Assembly (NCBI RefSeq): GCF_023276405.1
Contig: NZ_JALRMO010000001.1
Coordinates: 2,046,001 to 2,110,000 of the forward strand
Length of the DNA: 64,000 nt
From: Paenibacillus hamazuiensis
GTDB taxonomy: Bacteria; Bacillota; Bacilli; Paenibacillales; NBRC-103111
Reading direction: 5' to 3'
Below are positions 35,038-45,780 of the stretch, piece by piece; position 1 is the stretch's first letter; every line of letters starts with the position of its first letter. The notes under the pieces are model-generated. The model had not been told where the DNA came from, did no database searches, and worked only from the letters and a program-made list of their open reading frames with translations. The position numbers were made by a program, and so were the translations under genes.

Positions 35038-35343
35038 ATGAATGTCTTTCTGGATGACACCCGTCCGAATCCGCCCGGATTCAAATTGGCCAGAACGGCT
35101 GCGGAGGCCATTCAATATTTGAAAACCGGGAAGGTGAGCGTTCTTTCGCTCGATTTTGATCTGGGCACATTGCCTGTAACAGGATACGATGTAGTTAGAT
35201 ATATCGTTGAAAATCACATATACCCGAAACAAATCATCATCCATTCGGCCAATCCGTTCGGAAGGCAGAAGATGCTGGGATTACTTTTGAAGCACAAGCC
35301 GGCATCGGTTAAAGTGTCCGTCAGTCCGCTTCCCTGGATTTAA
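35038..35343 (+). CDS. Receiver-like small protein (cyclic-phosphate-processing receiver type)
   Basis: 101 residues from ATG 35038, with AAAGGAA upstream. The fold looks like a response-regulator receiver: MNVFLDDTRPNPPGF at the start (acidic FLDD), a central VLSLDFDLGTLPVTGYDVV (Asp after strand 3) and IIIHSANPFGRQKM. The FLDDTRP start is typical of the cREC-type receiver domains tied to cyclic-phosphate handling. No output domain. Role unknown. Confidence 0.6.
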   Translation: MNVFLDDTRPNPPGFKLARTAAEAIQYLKTGKVSVLSLDFDLGTLPVTGYDVVRYIVENHIYPKQIIIHSANPFGRQKMLGLLLKHKPASVKVSVSPLPWI

Positions 35344-35434
35344 TCCGAAGTGCGCTCCGGGTGGATGTAATAATTTCCCTAAATCCGTGGAATAATACGC
35401 CGGAATAGTTTTTTTGGGGGAGGTATTGCACCCA

Positions 35435-35983
35435 TTGACAAATATATTGGAATCAGTTGCGCATTTATTTAAGACACTTGTCGATAATCAACCCGAGCCT
35501 CCCATAAACGTGGGCGAAGTGATGGATTTATGGAAATACTTAGCTTATATAGAGGAAGCTATCGTTCTGGAACAAATCGGAAGAAATACAACAACGGACG
35601 CGGATCTTCTTAAATTGCTCGATGAAGCCGTTGCCATTTGCAGTTCCCAATCGGAACGAATAAAAAAGGTCATGGAAGTGGCAGGCATACCGATTCCTGC
35701 ATCGCCGGGGGATAAACCGAGGTCGGAAGCCGGGGCTGTTCCAATGGGAGCGAAAATGAATGACGACGAAATTGCGAACATTCTTGCCGCGAAGCTTCTC
35801 CTGGTCTCTAAGGAATGCTGCCGGAGTATGATGGAAGCGGTTCGGTCCGATATCGGTTTGATGTGGGCTAACCTGCTATACGAACAAGCGAAGTTTGGAG
35901 CCATTCTAAAGGAAAAAATGCGGGAACGAGGGTGGCTCAAATCTCCGCCGCCTTACCATCCGCCGGGCGTTCCGAGGCAATAA
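35435..35983 (+). CDS. DUF3231-family protein
   Basis: 182 residues from TTG 35435, 11 nt after GGGGGAGG; upstream in-frame TTGs sit inside or against the SD. It is mostly helical: one four-helix-like half (SVAHLFKTLVDNQPEPPINVGEVMDLWKY split by turns) ending in MRERGWLKSPPPYHPPG, the usual DUF3231 tail. The family is related in architecture to CotF/YdgC-type spore-associated ferritin-like proteins. Function unknown. Confidence 0.75.
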   Translation: MTNILESVAHLFKTLVDNQPEPPINVGEVMDLWKYLAYIEEAIVLEQIGRNTTTDADLLKLLDEAVAICSSQSERIKKVMEVAGIPIPASPGDKPRSEAGAVPMGAKMNDDEIANILAAKLLLVSKECCRSMMEAVRSDIGLMWANLLYEQAKFGAILKEKMRERGWLKSPPPYHPPGVPRQ

Positions 35984-36021
35984 AGGGATTTCGCCATAAG
36001 ATTAAAATAGAGCATTACACG

Positions 36022-36055
36022 ATAAACGTACTGCGGAGGTACGTTTATTTTATTG
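36022..36055 (+). terminator. Terminator after the DUF3231 gene
   Basis: ATAAACGTAC / GTACGTTTAT 10-bp perfect stem followed by TTTATTG. Confidence 0.75.
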
Positions 36056-36131
36056 TGTAGCTATGAGGCTATCAGCTTGTTTGATGGTAATTAGCGATTG
36101 GTATAATAACAAAAATCATCCAAAGAAGGTG

Positions 36132-36356
36132 ATGACATACAGTAAACTTCATGCAGAGGAAGTGGCTGTAATCAAACCGATGCAAGATGCTCAAGAAGCC
36201 CTGAAGGAACTTGAATACACTCATATCGATTTTGGCAGGATTGGTGAATACTCAAGTATCCATGGCTTGATTGGTTTAGATATGTTGATTCCGGGGAAAT
36301 TCATAATTGATTTATCAAACTTGCAGTTAAATTCAACAAATAAAAGCAAGCCGTAG
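36132..36356 (+). pseudogene. Fragment of a retropepsin-like aspartic protease
   Basis: The frame from ATG 36132 ends with YSSIHGLIGLDMLIPGKFIIDLSNL. This resembles the second half of small retropepsin-like proteins (GLIGLDxL ... IDL). The half with the catalytic DTG is missing, and the AAGGTG before the ATG is too close to act as an SD. Probably a relic at the left edge of the AT-rich island. The resemblance is short, so chance is possible. Confidence 0.3.
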
Positions 36357-36359
36357 CCT

Positions 36360-36746
36360 GAATCAGTGACAGTGCTAGGCTTATTTTTTTGAAACAGTAA
36401 CCATGTTATCGTCAACGAAGAACACAACCCTTTGGGTACTCGCTATTTTTGAGATGTGGTTCCCTAAATTTGGCACATGGTCGCCTGAATCAAGCCACAC
36501 TGTTCAAGAAGATCGTGAGTCACTCGGATGATTGTTCTCCGCCTGCTTTAATTAACGTTGGTAGATGATAGTTTTGTTATGGTGCAGTGCTAAAGAATAA
36601 CGCCTGATGGAGGTAAGTGGTGTACAGACCAAAGGACGCTTCCTATAACAAAGAAATAGATAAAGATTTGGAGCAACATTCATATTTTCATAGAGTGCTG
36701 TCTTCGAAATTCAGGTTAATATAAACAATCCGCGGTAGGTGGTAAC
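36360..36746. other. AT-rich gap at the left edge of the island
   Basis: No convincing gene. One 34-codon frame (36620-36724) starts at GTG behind GGAGGTAA and begins VYRPKDASYNKEID; it is too short to judge. Stop codons are frequent on both strands. This is where I-C cas genes would usually end if present; I see none. Confidence 0.4.
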
Positions 36747-37004
36747 GTGCTGTGGACGGAAGTACGGGAAATGTGGATATGGAACCGTAATCCGAGTAAA
36801 AAAGGTTTCCTTGATCATAATGAGGTTAAAAATTATACTTTAGATAAGTACAGAGTTACAGGCAAAGATTCAAAGGAAAAATTCTCTATATTAACATTAA
36901 CCTTTCAGTTAAATCAATTGCTTATGTTGATCAATAATCCAATACAATTCCCTCATCTTGCCTATGTGGAGATGTTCAACAGCCTACATGGGGATAAGCG
37001 ATAG
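36747..37004 (+). CDS. Hypothetical 85-aa frame just before the CRISPR leader
   Basis: GTG start with GGTAGGTGG upstream. The product begins MLWTEVREMWIWNRNPSKKG and has a hydrophobic stretch near FQLNQLLMLINNPI. AT-rich codon use, no recognised motif. It ends 15 bp before the leader, where cas2 ends in typical type I-C loci, but I could not match it to Cas2. May be non-coding. Confidence 0.25.
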   Translation: MLWTEVREMWIWNRNPSKKGFLDHNEVKNYTLDKYRVTGKDSKEKFSILTLTFQLNQLLMLINNPIQFPHLAYVEMFNSLHGDKR

Positions 37005-37019
37005 GGGATAAAATCATGA

Positions 37020-37187
37020 GGTGCGAACCTGAAGCTCACATGAATTCCACAGGGATTCGCACCGCGCCTCAGATCAAGGATTTTTGCATGTTTAGGCGAA
37101 TAAATTGACAGATTTTCGGAATAGCGAAGCCGATTCGCACTTTTAGGCTCTGCAAGCCTTGACCTGCAAGGCTTGATACGTGTCGCA
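37020..37187 (+). promoter_or_regulatory. CRISPR leader
   Basis: AT-rich ~170 bp directly before the first repeat. It opens with GGTGCGAACCTGAAGCTCAC and the inverted TTCGCACC (37056-37063), an arrangement I associate with type I-C leaders of bacilli. TTCGCAC recurs at 37134-37140. TTGACA at 37105-37110 may be the -35 of the array promoter; its -10 is unclear. Confidence 0.65.
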
Positions 37188-40748
<3,561 letters not shown>

Positions 40749-40821
40749 CTCGAATTTTAATCCTCAATTTTGAAAGTATATCTCTTTGAAAACGTGAAAA
40801 GAGCTCCGAATCTTTGGTAGA
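40749..40821. other. CRISPR trailer
   Basis: About 70 bp of AT-rich sequence after the last repeat, leading into the transposase remnant. Nothing else seen. Confidence 0.4.
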
Positions 40822-41368
40822 ATGGTCTTTGTCGAAAACACATCACCCAAAGAGAGGAGCACCTTTAAGGTGAAGTCTACCAGAGAAATTTCAAAAATCA
40901 AGTGTGAATTTTCGCTACAAAATGCAACGAATGTTGCCGGGAGCAAGATTTTCCTAGAATACCTGGAACGCATCCAGCTTTCGCAGGCTCTTACACAGCT
41001 ATCCGCTTTGGAACAATCCAACTCTCTGTTTCCCATTCACCGGATTCTTCTGTACCTGATCATCGGGTGGATGCTGGGCTGCCAACGGATTTTTCACTTT
41101 CGGACTCTACAGAAGTATAGCTTAATTCGCCGGTTCCTTGGAGGGCGTTGTCCTCACCATTATTTACTTTAATAGGAATTGGTTCGGTTTGGATGGACGA
41201 AGTTCGTGATGGTGAATGAGATGAAGCAATTGAACATCCAGATCTTATCGCCTTGTCTTCCAACCTCTATCATCTTAGACTTGGATTCTATAGTGGAGAC
41301 GGTTTATGGCCATCAAGAAGGCGCGGCTGTTGGCGTAAACTCGCACAAGCGCGGCCGTAAGATTTCAG
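40822..41368 (+). pseudogene. IS1380-like transposase remnant
   Basis: Two pieces in different frames. 40822-41172 encodes an N-terminal portion (FLEYLERIQLSQALTQLSAL, LLYLIIGWMLGCQRIFHFR, RRFLGGRCPHH). 41179 onward encodes the catalytic start TSIILDLDSIVETVYGHQ then GAAVGVNSHKRGRK, which carries the first DDE Asp. The sequence between and after these pieces is missing, and the second piece runs straight into an unrelated ATPase fragment at ~41369. Non-functional. Confidence 0.7.
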
Positions 41369-41814
41369 GAGCGAAAGGTGACACCGGTATTTATTCTCGA
41401 TGAAATGCAAATGGCCAAGGATGTGTTCCTCAGCGATTTGAATCTGCTGTTTAATTTTTACATGGATTTGTCGAACCTGTTCCTTCTACTTCTATGTGGC
41501 CTGCCTTACCTTAGGGACCGGCTCACGCTCAACCACAACCGCCCGCTGGCACAACGACTCCTGCTGTCCCACCAGGTAGAGCCGCTGACCAAGGACGAAG
41601 TGAAAGAGTACGTCGTCCACCATATGAACCTCGCGGGTGCCAAAAACCCGATTTTCATGGATGCCGCCATGGAGGCTCTCGCCGTGAGTACTAAGGGATA
41701 TCCCCGGCTGGTGAACAAACTTGCCGTTCGTGCGCTTTGCACGGTTTCCAGCGCAAGGCGGAACAGATTGACGCCGATCTGATCCGCATCGCGGCTACGG
41801 AGTACGGGATGTGA
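41369..41814 (+). pseudogene. ExeA/TniB-like transposon ATPase, truncated and frameshifted
   Basis: Starts abruptly inside the protein at the Walker B region (RKVTPVFILDEMQMAKDVFL), then LLLLCGLPYLRDRLTLNHNR and AVSTKGYPRLVNKLAVRAL. Near 41735 the frame shifts; the proper end (QRKAEQIDADLIRIAATEYGM) continues in the next frame to a stop at 41812-41814. The Walker A half is absent. This AAA ATPase type works with DDE transposases in Mu/Tn7-like elements. Dead copy. Confidence 0.7.
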
Positions 41815-42056
41815 TGACGATGACGCCAAAGAGTCGAGACGGTCGCATCCTGTACAATACACGATTCGAATACTGGGAAATCTGGGACGCCTACCCCCGT
41901 CCAGCAGTCGTGCAATGCGGAGAATCCTTTGAGATGAAGGTAGGGGACGACTTTCTGCCCTGCCGAATCGAACTGGATTCCGAATGGGTGGTTTACTTTC
42001 ATAACACCCGGTTCCACCTTCATCCGAGCGTGAGTTACTGGATTCGGGTGCGATAG
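41814..42056 (+). CDS. DUF5348-like transposon accessory protein
   Basis: 80 residues starting in the stop of the ATPase fragment (ATGA overlap). Pattern: GRILYNTRFEYWEIWDAYP, then a beta-rich CGESFEMKVGDDFLPCRIELD and VSYWIRV. Small proteins of this type follow the ExeA-like ATPase in transposons of Paenibacillus and clostridia as far as I recall. The frame is intact though its partners are broken, so it is probably a remnant of the same element. Confidence 0.55.
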   Translation: MTMTPKSRDGRILYNTRFEYWEIWDAYPRPAVVQCGESFEMKVGDDFLPCRIELDSEWVVYFHNTRFHLHPSVSYWIRVR

Positions 42057-42158
42057 ATGGAGTATACCGTGATCTTGTCTGATGGACAAGTCCCCTCGGC
42101 AGCCAGAAGAACCTTGGCTGCTTATTTATGGAAAAAACCTGCTGCCGAAATGCCGTGA
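42057..42158 (+). CDS. Short frame following the DUF5348-like gene (33 aa)
   Basis: ATG immediately follows the preceding stop. The product begins MEYTVILSDGQVPSAARRTL. No family recognised. Kept because its position suggests translational coupling within the transposon remnant; it may be meaningless. Confidence 0.25.
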   Translation: MEYTVILSDGQVPSAARRTLAAYLWKKPAAEMP

Positions 42159-42543
42159 TTATGTGCAAATCCAGCGCCGGTCATGCTGAATTATTATGAA
42201 AAACTCTAGAAAATGGCCCCTGTTGTTGCGGCTGTAATTTGCAAAAGTAGTGCCGGATTAATTTGCGAATTCACAGTTGAAAAATGAATCAATCCCGTTC
42301 ACTTAAGAGAAAATAAGATAAAAGAGGTTGCCCACCTGCTTAACGAGAAATCATTAAGTAGGTGGGTTCATAAATAAAATATGCTAATTAATTAGTATAT
42401 TGATTAGTAAACAACATTCATACGAATAATAGGCTGCATCTATTTAACTCTAGGACCAGCCTATTTTTGTTTGCATCAAACATTCACTCGTCAAGGGGTG
42501 AAGGAATTTTTGAACTGTATGTTTTTCTTTTTTTTGGTTATGC
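42159..42543. other. Non-coding end of the transposon remnant
   Basis: AT-rich, no gene. TAATTTGC(A/G)AA occurs twice 24 bp apart (42235-42245 and 42259-42269), like the repeated transposase sites at ends of Mu/Tn7-type elements. A hairpin CCCACCTGCTTAA / TTAAGTAGGTGGG spans ~42331-42366. Confidence 0.4.
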
Positions 42544-42640
42544 TAAGCTTGATATATCAAAAAAATCCAGAAATCTAGGAGGTGGTGCCCCATGACAACG
42601 AACAGCGCACACAATGACTAGCCAATGAGAAGAAAGATTT
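42544..42640 (+). repeat. Partial duplicate of the yyaL gene start
   Basis: 30 identical bases (42577-42606 and 43591-43620) include the SD AGGAGGTGG, ATG and first five codons of the yyaL-like gene. Looser similarity extends to AAGCTT on the left (42544 and 43560) and ~30 bp to the right. After AACAGC the copy diverges and meets TAG within a few codons. It flanks the HEPN gene on its downstream side. Confidence 0.75.
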
Positions 42641-42710
42641 AACTGACAAAACGAGATGAGAAATCAAGTTTTCTAATACATAGACATCGACGATCATTAC
42701 GTGGCTGAAT

Positions 42711-43418
42711 TTACATATCCAATTTTATGCCTTTATTTAGTATTGCACTGATTACTTGTCTTAAAAATGCTTCAACCGTTGCTATAACAAGATTACAAAA
42801 CTCTTTTTCTATTTCGATACCGTATTCACCTGCTTCAGGTTCATACAGCCTGATATGTGGGGAGAAAGATTTTAATGATATTATAAGTTGTTTATGTTGA
42901 GTAGAGTAGATTCTATCTCCATTATCATGAACAAAGAAATTGCGGATATCATTAAGTGATTTTATTTCTCTCCATAATGAAGTTTGAAATGGTGACTCAA
43001 TATGAACGACTTTACTTAAATACACAGCAGCTCGTTCAATTCCTGCTCCCTTTATATCTTTTACAGATAAAGTAAGATTTTTATTTTCTTTAATTTTATT
43101 GCAGAGATTATTAAGCTCGACTTCTAAGTATGAATAAATGCTTATAAATAATGATTTTCTCAAAATTGGTGGGTAAGAATATTTAAGGTGAAATACTTCA
43201 GAATCATCAAGGGAGGTTCTTAGGGTCTCTTTTTTTGTCTCTGGAGCATTGGCTATTAGTTCTTCTATTCCTTGTTCGATAGAGATAGTTTCTTCTTCAA
43301 TTAATTTTTCTAACTTTAATACGTACTCCTTATATGTTTCAAGTTTAAAAAGAAAAATGAAAAAGTGAATATCTTGTTTCATATGATCCTCATAATAATC
43401 AGGATTTTCAAAATACAC
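42711..43418 (-). CDS. HEPN-domain protein (predicted RNase-like), solo
   Basis: 235 residues if started at GTG 43418 (AGAGAGG at 8-nt spacing); GTG 43427 is three codons earlier but adjoins that SD. All-helical, AT-rich, Lys/Ile-rich. The motif IRNFFVHDNG fits the HEPN consensus R-x4-H in a C-terminal helix (Arg ~162, His ~167 counted from 43427), preceded by LFISIYSYLEVELNNLC. HEPN proteins are often RNA-cleaving toxins or defence effectors. No antitoxin or MNT partner is adjacent. It lies between two copies of the yyaL start. Function inferred from the motif and context only. Confidence 0.65.
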   Translation of the reverse strand: MYFENPDYYEDHMKQDIHFFIFLFKLETYKEYVLKLEKLIEEETISIEQGIEELIANAPETKKETLRTSLDDSEVFHLKYSYPPILRKSLFISIYSYLEVELNNLCNKIKENKNLTLSVKDIKGAGIERAAVYLSKVVHIESPFQTSLWREIKSLNDIRNFFVHDNGDRIYSTQHKQLIISLKSFSPHIRLYEPEAGEYGIEIEKEFCNLVIATVEAFLRQVISAILNKGIKLDM

Positions 43419-43522
43419 AATTTTCACCTCTCTCTATATGAGTATTTATTTGATTATAGAGAATAAACAAATATTTGGAAAGAGAATTACATATTTGAAT
43501 TCTGAGGGCCAATATTCTATTC

Positions 43523-43553
43523 TTGCGACTTTCCCCGCCCGTTTGGGTATAAT
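43523..43553 (+). promoter_or_regulatory. Possible promoter of the yyaL-like gene
   Basis: TTGCGA (43523-43528), 19-bp spacer, TATAAT (43548-43553), ~50 bp before the ATG. The long spacer makes it weak. Confidence 0.4.
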
Positions 43554-43605
43554 AACCATAAGCTTTATTTAATCCAAATCCCAAAAACCAAGGAGGTGGT
43601 GCCCC

Positions 43606-45687
43606 ATGACAACGAACAGCAAACCCAATAGATTAGCCAAGGAAAAGTCACCGTACTTGCTGCAGCACGCATACAATCCGGTGGACTGGTTCCCATGGTC
43701 CGATGAGGCTTTTGAATTCGCCAAGCGCGAAAACAAGCCCATCTTTTTATCTATTGGGTATTCGTAGTGGCTTAAGCCGACTTGCCATTGGTGCCACGTC
43801 ATGGAGCGCGAGTCGTTCGAGGACGTGGAAGTAGCCGAGCTGTTAAACCGCGACTTTGTGTCGATCAAGGTGGATCGCGAGGAGCGGCCGGACGTAGATA
43901 ATTTGTACATGACCGTTTGCCAGGCGATGACGGGGCAGGGGGGATGGCCGCTGACCATCGTCATGACGCCGGATAAGAAGCCGTTTTTTGCGGGTACCTA
44001 TTTCCCGAAAGGGAGGAAATACCGGCGGCCCGGGCTGATGGACATTTTGCCGCAGCTTGCGGACAAATGGAAAGAGGATCAAGAGCGGGTGAGCCAAATC
44101 GGCACGCAGGTGATTGAAGAGACGCAGAAGCAAATGTTGTCCAACTTGGAGGGAGAAATCTCCGAGGAGACGCTGCATCGCGCCTACCGGATGTATGAGA
44201 GCATATTCGATGCCCAGTACGGAGGGTTCGGCGATGCTCCCAAGTTTCCGACTTCACATAATGTGTCGTATTTGCTGCGTTACTACAAGCGGACCGGCAA
44301 TGAAAAGGCGCTGCAGATGGCGGAAAAAACGTTGGACGCGATGTACCGCGGCGGCATGTACGACCATGTCGGGTTCGGGTTCGCCCGCTACTCGACGGAT
44401 GAGAAGTGGCTTGTTCCGCATTTTGAAAAAATGCTGTACGACAATGCGCTGCTTGCGATGACGTACATTGAGGCTTATCAGTTGACGGGTAAAGGGCGGT
44501 ACGCCGATGTGGCGGAGCAAATTTTTACCTATGTGCTGCGGGATATGACGGATCCGGAAGGCGGATTTTATTCGGCGGAGGATGCCGATTCCGAAGGGGA
44601 AGAGGGCAAGTTCTACGTCTGGACGCCGGATGAGGTCAAACAGGTGTTGGGCGAGGATGACGGCGATCTGTATTGCCAAGCTTTCGATATTACCGAGCAC
44701 GGCAATTTCGAAGGGCACAGCATCCCGAACCTGATCGGCGCCTCCTTGGATTCGTTTGCACAGCGCAAGGGACAGGAGCCGGCTGCCGTGAAGTTGCGGC
44801 TGGAGGAGGCTCGCCGCAAGCTCTTTGAGCATCGGGAAACTCGGGTTCATCCCCATAAGGACGATAAAATTTTGACGTCATGGAACGGTCTGATGATCAT
44901 GGCGCTCGCCAAGGCGGCGAAGGCGCTGCAGAAGCCGGGTTATGCGGAAGCGGCGGCCAAGGCGGTCAGCTTTATCACGACGAAGCTGAGGCGCCCGGAC
45001 GGACGTCTGCTTGCGCGTTACCGCGACGGCGATGCGGCGTTTCCGGCTTATCTCGACGATTATGCGTTTCTCGTATGGGGGCTGATCGAGCTGTACGAGG
45101 CGACGTTCGACATCGGCCATTTGAGACTGGCGCTGGAACTGAACGACGATATGATTCGGCTGTTCTGGGACGATGAGAAGGGCGGTTTCTTCTTCTACGG
45201 CGAAGATGCGGAGCAGCTGTTTACGCGGCCCAAGGAGATCTACGACGGTGCGATGCCGTCCGGCAACTCCGCCGCGGCGCTCAACTTGCTGCGGCTGGCG
45301 AAATACGCCTACCGGGCGGACTTGTCGCAGAAGGCGGATGAGCAGCTGCAGGCGTTCGCCGGTTCGGTGGAGCGCTACCCGGCGGGACATGCGTTGTTCC
45401 TGATCGCGCTCGATTTCGCGTACGGGCCGACGAAGGAAATCGTAATCGCCGGAGATCCGGCCAGGGAGGATACGCAGGCGATGATCCGTACCGTGCAGCG
45501 TAAATTTTTGCCGAACGCCATTGCGATCTTGAATCCTTCCCAGCCGGCGGACGATAGCGTTACACAAACCATTCCGCTCGTTCAGGACAAAGTCGCGCTC
45601 GGTGGGCGGGCAACCGCGTATGTGTGCGAAAACTACGCGTGCCACGCGCCGACGGACGAACTGGAGGAGCTGGAAGCTTTGGAATAA
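43606..45687 (+). pseudogene. yyaL: YyaL-like thioredoxin-domain protein (DUF255) interrupted by a TAG insertion
   Basis: SD AGGAGGTGG and ATG 43606 open a frame of 694 codons, which is full length for YyaL/spermatogenesis-associated protein 20 homologues. At codon 54 there is TAG (43765-43767) inside a 15-bp in-frame insertion that splits the conserved IGYS-TCHWCH region. The CxxC (Cys60, Cys63) follows unharmed. Downstream (GGWPLTIVMTPDKKPFFAGTYFP; PHFEKMLYDNALL; the alpha-barrel part) is intact to 45687. Translation could restart at ATG 43801, without CxxC. Either a recent knock-out or a truncated product. Confidence 0.8.
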
Positions 45688-45727
45688 AACGATCAGACAT
45701 TTTGTAGGGCCATTTGACCAAAGAAAG

Positions 45728-45762
45728 AGCGCCGCAACTTTAACCGGTTGCGGCGCTTGTTT
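45728..45762. terminator. Terminator between yyaL-like gene and convergent GH18 gene
   Basis: AGCGCCGCAAC / GTTGCGGCGCT, 11-bp perfect stem with an 8-nt loop, followed by TGTTTG. Confidence 0.82.
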
Positions 45763-45780
45763 GCATGTACAACTGACGTT

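Noticed and set aside
36747-37004. Considered as a Cas2 remnant because of its place before the leader
   Set aside because: No Cas2 features (N-terminal strand with Asp, GPL-type end) could be matched.
43765-43767. TAG in the yyaL-like gene as a recoded (pyrrolysine) codon
   Set aside because: It lies in a 15-bp insert not found in the conserved motif, and nothing in the window suggests a pyrrolysine system; an interrupted gene is simpler.
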